Assembly: GCA_023381355.1 (NCBI GenBank)
Contig: JAMCUL010000013.1
Coordinates: 36,588-100,587 of the forward strand
Length of the DNA stretch: 64,000 bases
Direction of reading: 5' to 3'
DNA from: Thermoplasmatota archaeon
GTDB lineage: Archaea; Thermoplasmatota; Thermoplasmata; Thermoplasmatales; Thermoplasmataceae
The position numbers and the translations under genes were made by a program. Positions 17,723 to 27,264 of this stretch are shown in pieces (position 1 is the first letter of the stretch; each line of letters starts with the position of its first letter). The notes beneath the pieces are model-generated. The model searched no databases. It was not told where the DNA came from and saw only the letters and a program-made list of their open reading frames with translations.

Positions 17723-19051
17723 TCACTGTTTTTCAAGGTAGATAGAATCAAAGCCAGTATAAGGTATCAACACTTCCGGTATCCTTATCTTTTCTGCGTC
17801 TGAGAAATTTTCTATTATGGCTACGACTGTTCTTGAGCTTGCCATGGCCGTTCCGTTCAGGGTGTGCAGGAACACATTTCCATCTGGTGTCCTGTATCTT
17901 ATGTTGAGCGACCTTGCCTGGTAGTCAAGGTCATTTGATATGCTTGCGAGTTCACGATATCTTCCCTGGTGGGGAAACCATCCCTCAATATCAAATTTCT
18001 TGGCGGCAAGATTTCCGAGTTCTCCTGAACAAACATTTACAACCCGGTACGGAATCTCAAGACTCTGGAGGAATTCCTCAGTGTTCCCGGTAAGCTCTTC
18101 AAAAAAGTCCCAGGAATCCTCTGGCCTGCAGAATATGAACTGCTCAACTTTCTTGAAATAATGAACCCTGAAAATTCCCTTTGTATCCTTTCCATGTGCG
18201 CCAGCCTCCTTCCTGAAACACGGTGAAAAACCTCCAACTCTCAGGGGGAGTTCCCTTGGCTCAACGATCTCGTCCATCAACATTGATGCAATCGGATGTT
18301 CTGATGTTGAGATCAGGTACAGATCCTCGCCTTCAATCTTATATATTGCATCATCAAATGTCCCCTGATCGGTTGCCTTCCACACTGCGCTTCCTGCTAT
18401 CATTGGAGGTGGTTCAACGACAGAGAAGCCTTTCTGGGAAAGGAAATCTATCGCATAGTTGACAAGCGCCAGTTCCAGTTTGAGGAGCCTGTTCTTGCTT
18501 ATGTAGAATCTTGACCCTGCAATCTTTGTAGCCCTCTCAAGGTCGACAAGATCATATTTCTCTATTATGTCAACATGACTCTGTGTATTTTCCACAATCC
18601 GGTACTTACCGAGATTATTACTTTCCTTTAGAAATGTTTCGAGAGAATCCTTCCTCACACTCGCCTCCCCATTTACCCTTACCACAAGGTTATTTTCATC
18701 TCCCTTGCAGATCGGGACTGAGGGATCCAGAAGGTTTGGTATATGGCTCACTATTTTTTCCCTATCCTGCTCAACAAGGGCCTGCCTGGACTCGATGGCG
18801 CTGAGTGATGCGTTTATCTCTTTGACCTCGTTCCTGATCTCCTCAGAATCTCTTTTTTCCTTGACTGCCCTTGAAACCTCCAGACTCTTTGCATTTCTCC
18901 TGGATCTGAGTTCATTTATCTTCCTTATATTTTCACGCCATTCCTGATCCAGTTTAAGGAATTCTTCAACAGGTGACGGATCCATAAATCTATCCACCAT
19001 GGCCTTTCTGAACAGAGATGGATCATCCCTCAGCATTTTGATATCAATCAT
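17723..19051 (-). CDS. serS: Seryl-tRNA synthetase
   Basis: A class II synthetase of 442 residues that charges tRNA-Ser. The N-terminal 100 residues form the long antiparallel coiled coil that grips the tRNA (rich in K/E/R). Motif 2 is seen as CFRKEAGAHGKDTKGIFRVH and motif 3 as LNGTAMASSRTVVAIIENF. This is the common SerRS type, not the rare methanogen form. The ATG at 19051 is about 26 nt after a TATA-like TTAATATATAG and matches the family N-terminus; a TTG three codons upstream is in frame. Confidence 0.95.
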   Translation of the reverse strand: MIDIKMLRDDPSLFRKAMVDRFMDPSPVEEFLKLDQEWRENIRKINELRSRRNAKSLEVSRAVKEKRDSEEIRNEVKEINASLSAIESRQALVEQDREKIVSHIPNLLDPSVPICKGDENNLVVRVNGEASVRKDSLETFLKESNNLGKYRIVENTQSHVDIIEKYDLVDLERATKIAGSRFYISKNRLLKLELALVNYAIDFLSQKGFSVVEPPPMIAGSAVWKATDQGTFDDAIYKIEGEDLYLISTSEHPIASMLMDEIVEPRELPLRVGGFSPCFRKEAGAHGKDTKGIFRVHYFKKVEQFIFCRPEDSWDFFEELTGNTEEFLQSLEIPYRVVNVCSGELGNLAAKKFDIEGWFPHQGRYRELASISNDLDYQARSLNIRYRTPDGNVFLHTLNGTAMASSRTVVAIIENFSDAEKIRIPEVLIPYTGFDSIYLEKQ

Positions 19052-19071
19052 TGTGTCCAAGAACGCCAGTC

Positions 19072-19083
19072 TATATATTAATT
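19072..19083 (-). promoter_or_regulatory. TATA box of serS
   Basis: The minus strand reads TTAATATATAG, centred about 26 nt before the ATG at 19051. Confidence 0.5.
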
Positions 19084-19122
19084 TTCACAATATCCCGTAA
19101 TTAAAAATGACATTTTTTGTGA

Positions 19123-19767
19123 TTAGAGGCGGTCCATTCTTGGCTGGTATGAATCGTTGTATGATTCCAGTTCAGCCTCATCATCATAAATGGGGGTGTT
19201 TGGCATTATCCTGGTTCCCCTGCTGGCTGCAGGCTGAGAAACGGGTGCTATGAAAGGTGATGGATTGAACATGCCCCTGTTCTCCTCCCTGATCGTTGTT
19301 GAAATGCTTCCTCCAAGGAGGGATGTGGCATTGAATATGATCAGGCTGCTTGGCACAATCAGGGTCATCGTTGTTAGGATCCCGTAGAATGACTGGGTAT
19401 CTACAGCGAGCTGGGATGTCGCGGCAAGTGGTTTTGTTGCGAACGCAAAGATTCCGTCTTTCAGGTAATAACCTACCAGGCTTGCCTGCTGAACCGCTGT
19501 GGATATAAGGTACAGTGACGTAAATATGACGAGCGCAGTCATGATCAGGGAGACTGAGAGAGCATCCTTTGCACTGCCCGCCTTCCTGCCTGAAATGAAT
19601 CCGGCGAAAAAGGGGCCAATTACCGGTATCCACCACAACATTGCTATTCCAAGAATAGCATAAATGAATGCAATTTTTGTAGAATAAGTGTCTCCCCTAT
19701 CAGTTTTGAGACTGTTTTGCGGGTACTTTCTACTGTTCGTCTTACCCATGGCAGACATATGTCTCAT
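19123..19767 (-). CDS. Small membrane protein with cytoplasmic tail, unrecognised
   Basis: A protein of 214 residues with three predicted membrane segments (about 28-58, 69-95, 123-150). WWIPVIGPFFAGFISGRKAG resembles the G-x-R-x-G loop seen in DUF5518-like archaeal membrane proteins, but I cannot place it firmly. The last 60 residues are polar and proline-rich, ending with an acidic YDDEAELESYND stretch. ATG 19767 sits 22 nt after a TATA box; a GTG two codons upstream and ATGs downstream are alternatives. Confidence 0.55.
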   Translation of the reverse strand: MRHMSAMGKTNSRKYPQNSLKTDRGDTYSTKIAFIYAILGIAMLWWIPVIGPFFAGFISGRKAGSAKDALSVSLIMTALVIFTSLYLISTAVQQASLVGYYLKDGIFAFATKPLAATSQLAVDTQSFYGILTTMTLIVPSSLIIFNATSLLGGSISTTIREENRGMFNPSPFIAPVSQPAASRGTRIMPNTPIYDDEAELESYNDSYQPRMDRL

Positions 19768-19781
19768 AAACACATGACGAC

Positions 19782-19795
19782 AAATTTATATAAAA
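19782..19795 (-). promoter_or_regulatory. TATA box of the 214-residue membrane protein gene
   Basis: The minus strand reads TTTATATAAATT, centred about 22 nt before the ATG at 19767. Confidence 0.5.
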
Positions 19796-20180
19796 ATGTT
19801 TGGTTTTTTAAGGTTTTGATACAAAGTTCTTATTAAATCATCTGAGGTATCACTGTCTAATAATGTGGGTTTTATCCTGCTTAAATTCAGACTGAATCCA
19901 TCAAGATATATGCATTTAGTCATCATATTCGTATCCTTTTTTTCAGCATTTTTGTACTTCTCAGAAGTTTCCAGTGCAATATTCATCGCGAAAAGCCATA
20001 CATATTACATTACACATTCTCGTTTTAATTTTGTAGCATCAAGCATTGCAATTGCTGTTAGGAACTGTTTGTTTTCACTCTTGTTTTTTCAACAAATTTG
20101 AAAATATAGATTTGATTACGATTCATCTGACTTAAATTTTTAGTTATTTTTTTTACTCTAACCCTTGAATGAAGGCAGAG

Positions 20181-20191
20181 TTAATATTTAA
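20181..20191 (+). promoter_or_regulatory. TATA box of the methyltransferase-like gene
   Basis: TTAATATTTAA is centred about 28 nt before the GTG at 20214, implying a leaderless message with a GTG start. Confidence 0.45.
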
Positions 20192-20213
20192 TACTGCTTC
20201 GGAATAACAAAAA

Positions 20214-21896
20214 GTGCGTAGAATCTTCTGGGTTTCAGAATTCCTGCTACCTACGATGATGGGTATCTTTATATGGGTTATGACTCGCACTTCGTTCTAT
20301 GTAATTACAAGTACTCTTCTTACGATTATAATAGTGGGAATAGCGGATTTACAGTATGATTTTCAGATTTTAGATAAAGAGAAACCAAGTGAGAGATTAA
20401 GATTAATTCTTGAGAAACTCCAGAAAACTATTGATACTACTTCAGATTCACGACTATTCTCTGCGGCTTTCCAGGAAAAGTTAGACCACACAGTACAGCA
20501 ATTCGGGGTCCATAAATTTACTTCAGAAAATATCAACGAAATAGAGCGAATAGATGAAAAGATTCATAATGGTCTGGAATCAAACGCATTTCTCACTTTT
20601 TTACCGAGCATTCAGATGGATTGGGATCCAAATGAGTACTATTACACGCGTATAAGAAATTTGGCTGGGAACAAAGGTGGCAAAATGAAAAATATAGAAA
20701 TCACACGAGTCTTTTATATAGATAAAGATCTCAGGGAGAACTTTGATGCATTTCTAAAACTTCTCCAGCATATGGCATCTGACAGCCTGAATGGAATAAA
20801 AGTGTATGTTATAGAAACATCTGGCAAAAAGGATGATTTTGAACTTACTACAAGTTTCTCCGACTTCGCGATTTACGACGAAAATATGCTTGTCAAACAG
20901 GAATACGGAATCCGGAGGACTCTTCTACGTAACATCTACAGTGTCAACAAGGATGACCTTCTCGAAGCAAAGAATAAGAAGGATACCTATTTGAAGTTCG
21001 CAATACCAGTTGAAAAATTCCTAGAGAAAGGACGGAAACCTGACATTCCTGAAAAGTATTATGAGGAGTTAGCTAAGACAGCTCCAATAATAGACGAAAT
21101 AGCAGGCTCTTACTGTAAGCCAAACACCTATGGATCACAGTCCTGTAGGTGGTATCATGGTTCATGGCAGTATTTAAGGCTCATTGACATGGTATCAAGT
21201 CCCGACTGGCATAACTCCTTTTACACACATAAAATCCATATCGCCCTGACAGATCCTAACCGCAGAAAAATCCTTGTTTACGGTACGGCTGACTATGGTA
21301 TTCTGGAGATGATATATTCTACAATGGGAAAAGATAGTAAATTACTGGATATAACAGTAGTCGATAAATGTGAGACGCCTCTCCGTGCATGTAAATTATA
21401 TGCAGAGTCTCACGGCTATGAAGTAAAAATCGTTAAGGTAGAAGAGCAGTTACTAAACCTTAATAGCAATTATTATGATTTGATTATAACTGATCATCTC
21501 CTCACTGTGGTCACTGAAGATCAGGTTCCAGTTATAATAGATCACTGGTTCAAGCTTTTATCTCCAAATGGAATTCTACTCACAACTGTGTTTGCGGGCA
21601 CCCAGGTAAGTGATCCTGACGATGAAGATAGAAAAAAGTTCATAGAGGATGGCAAACAATCTGCTATAAGAAATGCCGATTTAATCTGGAACAAGTTTCA
21701 GAATCTTGAGATTATGCAAATGATTAATAAATATGCTGAAAACATTGAAAATCACCATGTAGGTGACATAGATTCCCTAACAGCCTTATTTAGGGATTTC
21801 GTAGACGTTGATATTGTGGAAACAAAAACAAAAGGTGAATTCAAGCATCCGGAGACTGATTATGAAATATATGCAAGGAAGCCGGCCAACAACTAA
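20214..21896 (+). CDS. Membrane-anchored protein with methyltransferase-like domain
   Basis: A protein of 560 residues starting at GTG. Residues 5-45 form two membrane helices, followed by a long helical linker. Residues about 150-260 form an alpha/beta domain with GIKVYVIETS and SFSDFAIYDENMLVK, a strand pattern like phospholipase-D-fold sensor domains. Residues about 330-500 look like a Rossmann methyltransferase: ILVYGTADYGILE as a loose SAM motif I, ITVVDKCETPL with the acidic residue, and YDLIITDHLL. The SAM loop is degenerate. The gene is AT-rich beside its neighbours, which may mean transfer. Its target is unknown. Confidence 0.6.
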   Translation: MRRIFWVSEFLLPTMMGIFIWVMTRTSFYVITSTLLTIIIVGIADLQYDFQILDKEKPSERLRLILEKLQKTIDTTSDSRLFSAAFQEKLDHTVQQFGVHKFTSENINEIERIDEKIHNGLESNAFLTFLPSIQMDWDPNEYYYTRIRNLAGNKGGKMKNIEITRVFYIDKDLRENFDAFLKLLQHMASDSLNGIKVYVIETSGKKDDFELTTSFSDFAIYDENMLVKQEYGIRRTLLRNIYSVNKDDLLEAKNKKDTYLKFAIPVEKFLEKGRKPDIPEKYYEELAKTAPIIDEIAGSYCKPNTYGSQSCRWYHGSWQYLRLIDMVSSPDWHNSFYTHKIHIALTDPNRRKILVYGTADYGILEMIYSTMGKDSKLLDITVVDKCETPLRACKLYAESHGYEVKIVKVEEQLLNLNSNYYDLIITDHLLTVVTEDQVPVIIDHWFKLLSPNGILLTTVFAGTQVSDPDDEDRKKFIEDGKQSAIRNADLIWNKFQNLEIMQMINKYAENIENHHVGDIDSLTALFRDFVDVDIVETKTKGEFKHPETDYEIYARKPANN

Positions 21897-22025
21897 ATGT
21901 AATGGCATCTTTGTTTTTCAGAGCCATCTTCTCACAACGTGGTTGATCGAAATCTAAATACAAGTATATAGTAGATGTGTATGGTTGTGCTTAGAGTTTC
22001 ATTCAGGTTTCTGTGTTTCATCAAT

Positions 22026-23240
22026 TTATGCCCCATATTTTTCCAGACGGTCAGTGATCTGTAACGCATAGGTCATGAGGCTGCCGCTCTTCAGGGAAAA
22101 ACCGGTTCTTGAGCATTCTCTCTCGTTGAATCCGCCGGCTCCAATGCTTCTCGAGCTGCCGGTGTAAAATGTCACAGGAACTGGATCCCCTGTATGCTCT
22201 CCGGTTGTTGAGGAGGTGGAGTGGTCACCAGTTATTATAACAAGTGCTCTGTCCTCAATCCCAATGAGGTTTTCCATTGCCTCATCTATCCTCTCCATTA
22301 CCTCTACCTTTCCAGCAGGATCCATGTCATGGGCGGCTGCGTCTGGCGCCTTTATATTCATGAGCATGAATTCATATTTTTCCGAATTTTCTCTTGCAGA
22401 CTTGAGTTTCCCCACATAGTTTGTATTCCTTCCTCCCGTGATACCTGGGACATCAATTTTTTCAAGGCCGATCATTTCCGCGATCCCTCTGATCATTGGA
22501 ATCCCTATTATGTAGGCGCCTTTCATCCCATACTTTTCCCCGAATGCAGGAAGAAATGGGGCCTGGCCTGCGCCCCTCAGAAGAAGCTCGTTCGCAGGAG
22601 GTTTTCCCTCGCTTTTCCTTCTGATGTTCATCGGATTGCTGTCCAGTATTTTCCTGGATCTTTCAAGAAACTCATTAATTATTCTTGCAGTCTTTTCAGA
22701 TTTTTCATTCATCGCGTGGATCGTTCTTACCGGTCTTACTACCTCATGGGGATCAGAATCTGAAATTTCTCCTGAAAGTCCAGGGCCATGCATCACAAGA
22801 GCTGCCCTGTGTTCTACACCGGAGCGCACATTTATCTGTATGTCATCAATCTTCATGGATAACGAATTGCTCAGTTCATCCGTTTTTTCCTCAATTCTTC
22901 CTGCCCTCCTGTCAGTGATTATCTCTCCTTCCCTGGTGGCATAGTTCGCCCTGAAGGCAACATCACCCGAATGGACTTCCATTCCGAGTCCCATTGCCTC
23001 GAACGGTCCTCTACCTGTGTAGACTTCCTCCGGCTTATAACCAAGCAGCGAGAGGTGGGAGGTATCGGATCCACACACTATCCCATAGTCCACAGGATAA
23101 AGCAGGCCTGATATTCCATGCCTGGCCATATGATTCATGTTGGGGGTATATGCAGATTCAAGGGGTGTCCTTCCACGAAGTACTTCTGCAGGCCTGTCTC
23201 CCAGTCCATCCATAACTATGAGAATGATTGATTTCTTCAT
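22026..23240 (-). CDS. apgM: Cofactor-independent phosphoglycerate mutase, archaeal type
   Basis: An enzyme of 404 residues that interconverts 3- and 2-phosphoglycerate. IILIVMDGLGDRP at the N-terminus carries the metal-binding Asp of the alkaline phosphatase superfamily, CGSDTSHLSLLGY the serine site, and ITGDHSTSSTTGEHTGDPVP the C-terminal metal ligands. The start at 23240 overlaps the stop of ahcY as TGATG, and GAGGGG lies just upstream, so I reject the in-frame ATG at 23258. Confidence 0.93.
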   Translation of the reverse strand: MKKSIILIVMDGLGDRPAEVLRGRTPLESAYTPNMNHMARHGISGLLYPVDYGIVCGSDTSHLSLLGYKPEEVYTGRGPFEAMGLGMEVHSGDVAFRANYATREGEIITDRRAGRIEEKTDELSNSLSMKIDDIQINVRSGVEHRAALVMHGPGLSGEISDSDPHEVVRPVRTIHAMNEKSEKTARIINEFLERSRKILDSNPMNIRRKSEGKPPANELLLRGAGQAPFLPAFGEKYGMKGAYIIGIPMIRGIAEMIGLEKIDVPGITGGRNTNYVGKLKSARENSEKYEFMLMNIKAPDAAAHDMDPAGKVEVMERIDEAMENLIGIEDRALVIITGDHSTSSTTGEHTGDPVPVTFYTGSSRSIGAGGFNERECSRTGFSLKSGSLMTYALQITDRLEKYGA

Positions 23241-24484
23241 CAGGTCCCCTCGGTCCATGAGTTTGCATACCTGATCTGTTCCTCCGTGGGCGTGTCTATT
23301 TCTATCCCCTGGCTTTTGAGTCTTATGACTGCGACTTCCCTGTCCACAGTTTCCGGAACTGCATACACTGCAGGTTTCAGATCCTTGTGGTTTCTGGCGA
23401 GATATTCAGCGGTAAGTGCCTGTATGGCAAAACTCATGTCCATGATCTCCACTGGATGCCCCTGTCCCGATGCAAGGTTAACGAGCCTTCCATCTGATAT
23501 CAGATATATCCTTTTCCCATTGCGAAGCCTGTATGCTTTCACCGACTCCCTCACCTGGGTGCTCTCAACAGACTCCTTCTCAAGTTTTTCAGTGTCGATC
23601 TCATTGTTGAAATGACCTGCATTTGAGAGGATAATCCCGTCCTTTGCACCAATCATGGAGTCCATGTCAACCACGGACTTCATCCCTGTAGCAGTTACGA
23701 CCATGTCAGATTCTGCAAGAGCTTTTTTTACAGGCATGACATCAAATCCTTCCATGGTGGCCTCGTTTGCCTTTACAGGATCTATCTCTGTTACAGTGAC
23801 CCTTGCCCCCATCCCCTTCATGCGCAGCGCAATACCCTTCCCGCAGTATCCATATCCCACAACAGTGACCCTCTTTCCGGCAATAAGTATGTTTGTGGCA
23901 TTCATAATTCCATCAAGTGCACTCTGTCCTGTCCCGTACCTGTTGTCGAAAAGATGCTTCATGTCAGCATCATTCACGTCAAACATTGGAAACCTGAGAG
24001 CTCCAGCCCTTTCCATTACCTTGAGCCTGTTGACCCCTGTGGTGGTTTCCTCATTGCCGCCAATTATATTCTCAATAAGATCCATCCTGTCAGTATGCAG
24101 GATCTTTACAAGATCTCCTCCATCATCCACGATTATGTTTGGCTTTGAATCAAGCACCTTATGGAGGTATTCATAGTATTCGTCCTCAGATTCTCCCTTC
24201 TTTGCATGCACGTCCACCTTGTAGTCCTCCCTGAGGGAAGTGACAACCGAATCATCCGTGCTGAGCGGGTTGCATGACGCCATATGAATTTCAGCGCCAC
24301 CTTCTCTCAGGAGCAATGCAAAAATACCTGTTTTTGCCTCAACATGCAGGGCCATGCCAACTCTCAGGCCACTGAAAGGCTTCTCCTTCAGGAATCTTTC
24401 CCTTATGCTTGCAGATACTGGCATGTGACTTCTTGCCCATTCAAGCCTCAAATATCCCTTATTCCTATCTTCATTCATATCCAT
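23240..24484 (-). CDS. ahcY: Adenosylhomocysteinase
   Basis: An enzyme of 414 residues that splits S-adenosylhomocysteine to adenosine and homocysteine, clearing the by-product of methyltransferases. VTVVGYGYCGKGIALRMKGMGA near residue 200 is the NAD-binding motif; IVDDGGDL near residue 115 and SNAGHFNNEID near 280 are family motifs. It sits between arfC and apgM in a coupled operon. Two starts are possible, ATG 24484 and ATG 24478; the latter forms an ATGA overlap with the upstream stop. Confidence 0.94.
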   Translation of the reverse strand: MDMNEDRNKGYLRLEWARSHMPVSASIRERFLKEKPFSGLRVGMALHVEAKTGIFALLLREGGAEIHMASCNPLSTDDSVVTSLREDYKVDVHAKKGESEDEYYEYLHKVLDSKPNIIVDDGGDLVKILHTDRMDLIENIIGGNEETTTGVNRLKVMERAGALRFPMFDVNDADMKHLFDNRYGTGQSALDGIMNATNILIAGKRVTVVGYGYCGKGIALRMKGMGARVTVTEIDPVKANEATMEGFDVMPVKKALAESDMVVTATGMKSVVDMDSMIGAKDGIILSNAGHFNNEIDTEKLEKESVESTQVRESVKAYRLRNGKRIYLISDGRLVNLASGQGHPVEIMDMSFAIQALTAEYLARNHKDLKPAVYAVPETVDREVAVIRLKSQGIEIDTPTEEQIRYANSWTEGT

Positions 24485-25083
24485 TCACCCGGACTTATTT
24501 TCATCAATACTCCCCCTCTTATAACTGTAATGCCAACCACCGCATTTCTTCTCTCCGAAGAAACAGAAGGCATCCTGACACCACCATCTGGAAGAACGGT
24601 GTTTGAGATGAACACGTACATCTCATCCACCATTCCCACCCTGAGAAAGTTTTCTGCCGTAATTTTTCCGCCTTCCACAAGAATCTTCCTGATACCGATA
24701 CCGTAGAGCCTCGCCATTGCAGTCCTGAGATCAAATGGCCTGCCGCATCTGATGTAACTGTTGATTCCATCTGTATCTTCCCTTGTCTCGTTCAGGATTG
24801 CCGTCCTCCTCGTGCCATCTGTAATTCTGTAATTCTTCCCTTCCAGAGATAATTTGGGATCAATTACAATCCTGATAGCTGGAGAATCATCATTCAATTT
24901 CAACTCGGGATCATCATGGATTACCGTGTTCTTCCCTATCAGTATGCCATCAACAGATCTCCTCATTCCCATAACCCTGTTCCAGTCCTCATCTGAGGAT
25001 AAAAGAACCCGCCTTCCGTCAGGTCCTGATATGTATCCGTTCAGGCTCTGTGCCAGGTTCAAAATCACGTACGGTCTTTCCAC
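24475..25083 (-). CDS. arfC: Diaminohydroxyphosphoribosylaminopyrimidine reductase-like (ArfC/RibD C-domain)
   Basis: A protein of 202 residues matching the reductase domain of riboflavin synthesis. ILNLAQSLNGYISG near the start, DGILIGKNTVIHDDPEL and KILVEGGKITAENFL are characteristic. In archaea this enzyme reduces the ribosylaminopyrimidine intermediate with NADPH on the way to riboflavin and F420-related compounds. It starts with GTG at 25083, about 27 nt after a TATA-like AAATATAAG, and is the first gene of the operon with ahcY and apgM. Confidence 0.85.
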   Translation of the reverse strand: MERPYVILNLAQSLNGYISGPDGRRVLLSSDEDWNRVMGMRRSVDGILIGKNTVIHDDPELKLNDDSPAIRIVIDPKLSLEGKNYRITDGTRRTAILNETREDTDGINSYIRCGRPFDLRTAMARLYGIGIRKILVEGGKITAENFLRVGMVDEMYVFISNTVLPDGGVRMPSVSSERRNAVVGITVIRGGVLMKISPGEWI

Positions 25084-25194
25084 ATTACCATATTACCTAA
25101 TATCAACTTATATTTTTCATTCCTTTCCAGCCATATATTTACGCAGAGCACAAAAGATTCATAAGTCTTAATTAGAGATCAAAGATATTGAAAC

Positions 25195-27264
25195 ATGGAA
25201 GAATCCCTACTCAGGAGACTCACCGGGGACACTGGAACAGGTAAAGATTTCCGTTTATACCCTCACCAGGTGGAGGCAATAGAAAAAGTAGACCTCGGAA
25301 GGAGTGTTCTGGTTTCAGTTCCCACTGCTTCAGGCAAATCCCTGATAGCCTATTACGGGATTCTTCGTACATTGAGGATGGGCGGAAAGGCAATATATAT
25401 CGCACCTCTCAAAGCCTTGGTCAAGGAAAAATTTTCGGAGATAAAGGAAATACTGGGAAATGAGTATTCTGCAGGAATCAGCATGGGAGATTATGATTCT
25501 GGCGCTGACCTCATAAACAGATTCGATGTTCTTGTATGCACCTCCGAGAAGGCAGACTCCATGATGCATCACGATCCAGACTATTTCAGCAGGCTTTCCC
25601 TTATGGTAATTGATGAGATACATAACATCGGTGACCCGTCACGGGGACCAACCCTTGAAATAATAGTATCTGTGGCAAGGATGATTAACCCTGATCTCCA
25701 GATGATATTCCTTTCAGCGACACTGAAAAATAATGAAGAAATAGGAAGGTGGCTTAATTCAGATGTGGTGGTGAGCGATTTCAGGCCGGTTCCACTGAAA
25801 AAGTTCATCATAAATAAGAGGAAGATCCTTGACACTGACCTGCTTGAAATATCAAGGCTGAAAAACGATATAACTGATGTCATTGAGAACACAATTGACA
25901 GCGGTGGGCAGGTCCTGATTTTCCTGAATACACGGAAGAGGGCAGAGACATTTGCCAGGGATATAGGAAACCAGTTCAGGTCAAGATATCTGAGGAATGA
26001 TATTCCACTTCCTCCTGATGATTCATCCAGATTCGTTTCCCCCCTGAAGGACATAATTCCCTATGGTGTCGCATTTCATCATGCAGGACTTCCATATGCC
26101 TACAGGGAACTGATAGAGGAGAATTTCAGGAACGGCAATATCCGGGTCCTTACTGCGACGCCAACACTTGCAGCAGGCATAAACCTGCCAGCAAGAACCG
26201 TGATAATCAGGGACCTGACAAGATTTTCCAATGGTTACACATCATATATATCCAACATGGAGATAGAGCAGATGCTTGGAAGAGCAGGGAGGCCGAAGTA
26301 CGACAGGTATGGCGAGGCATATATATACTGCCCAACAGATAACTCCGTGGATAAGGTAAGGGACTTCCTGGAGAACGGTTCAGAGGAGATTCAATCGGGT
26401 CTCTGCACAGAAAAGACCATGGGGTTCAACACGCTTGCACTTATCAGTACAGGGCTGTGCCGGAGTGAAGAAGATATAATGAACTTTTACCGGTCGACGA
26501 TGTACAGTATGCAGAACGGATTTGAAAATCTTGGAACCATGGCGGAACACAGCCTGAAGATCCTCCTGGAGAATGATTTTATAAAGGAGATCAACGGCTA
26601 TCTTGAACCAACAGAGCTGGGAAGGCTTACCTCATCACTTTACATAGATCCCCGAACTGCAATAGAAATCCTTGAGATGCTTGAGATGGATGGGTTGAAC
26701 GAGGCGAAGGTCCTTTATCACATCTGCAGGACACCGGACGTGATTGGCATTTTTCCAAACCGGCAGGATGATGACATGCTCACCGGGTTTTTTGCTGAAA
26801 TCAACGAAGATCCGGAAAGTGAGGAAGATCTCTCCGCTGCAAAAACAGCTATGATGCTTAACGAATGGATAAATGAGAAGCCCATTTACGAAATCGAGGA
26901 AGAGTTCAACGTGGGTTCCGGTGATATTGAGGCCAAGAAATCAACTGCTGAATGGATTTCCTTTTCAGCTTCAAGAATGGCAAGGCATTACCGGAGGGAA
27001 TATGCGCCGTTCCTTGACATGCTCAGCCTGAGGATATCTGAGGGAATAAGGGATGAAATAATTCCTCTCGTTTCCATCCCCGGCGTTGGAAGGGTCAGGG
27101 CAAGAGTACTTTACAGCAACGGATTTAAATCCATCAAAGAACTCTCTGAGGCAGACCCGGCTGGCATATCGCAGATCAGGGGATTTTCTTCTGTAATGGC
27201 GGGGAGGATCATCTCGTATGCCAGAAATCAGGTGAAGGCGAATGGCATTGATAATGCATCTTAA
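25195..27264 (+). CDS. Hel308-type Ski2-family DNA helicase
   Basis: A superfamily 2 helicase of 689 residues. Walker A is PTASGKS (near residue 43), motif II is DEIH, motif III SATL, and motif VI EQMLGRAGRPKYD. The C-terminal part has a winged helix, the ratchet helices and a final helix-hairpin-helix (IPGVGRVRARVLY, near 625) as in Hel308, which unwinds lagging strands at stalled forks. Length fits the family (about 680-720). Its stop lies inside the trm5 gene, so expression is coupled. Confidence 0.9.
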   Translation: MEESLLRRLTGDTGTGKDFRLYPHQVEAIEKVDLGRSVLVSVPTASGKSLIAYYGILRTLRMGGKAIYIAPLKALVKEKFSEIKEILGNEYSAGISMGDYDSGADLINRFDVLVCTSEKADSMMHHDPDYFSRLSLMVIDEIHNIGDPSRGPTLEIIVSVARMINPDLQMIFLSATLKNNEEIGRWLNSDVVVSDFRPVPLKKFIINKRKILDTDLLEISRLKNDITDVIENTIDSGGQVLIFLNTRKRAETFARDIGNQFRSRYLRNDIPLPPDDSSRFVSPLKDIIPYGVAFHHAGLPYAYRELIEENFRNGNIRVLTATPTLAAGINLPARTVIIRDLTRFSNGYTSYISNMEIEQMLGRAGRPKYDRYGEAYIYCPTDNSVDKVRDFLENGSEEIQSGLCTEKTMGFNTLALISTGLCRSEEDIMNFYRSTMYSMQNGFENLGTMAEHSLKILLENDFIKEINGYLEPTELGRLTSSLYIDPRTAIEILEMLEMDGLNEAKVLYHICRTPDVIGIFPNRQDDDMLTGFFAEINEDPESEEDLSAAKTAMMLNEWINEKPIYEIEEEFNVGSGDIEAKKSTAEWISFSASRMARHYRREYAPFLDMLSLRISEGIRDEIIPLVSIPGVGRVRARVLYSNGFKSIKELSEADPAGISQIRGFSSVMAGRIISYARNQVKANGIDNAS

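Larger units (their letters stand above)
19774..20213. other. AT-rich intergenic region
   Basis: This stretch is visibly richer in A and T than the surrounding genes. A minus-strand frame of 66 codons (19986-19786) has a normal charged composition and might be a small gene, but it has no recognisable family and runs into the promoter of the next gene. The opposite-strand frame at 19865-20101 looks like its shadow. The right end carries the promoter of the methyltransferase-like gene. Confidence 0.3.

Noticed and set aside
19865..20101. Plus-strand frame of 78 codons
   Set aside because: AT-rich, no family, antisense to a better-composed minus-strand frame that is itself doubtful.
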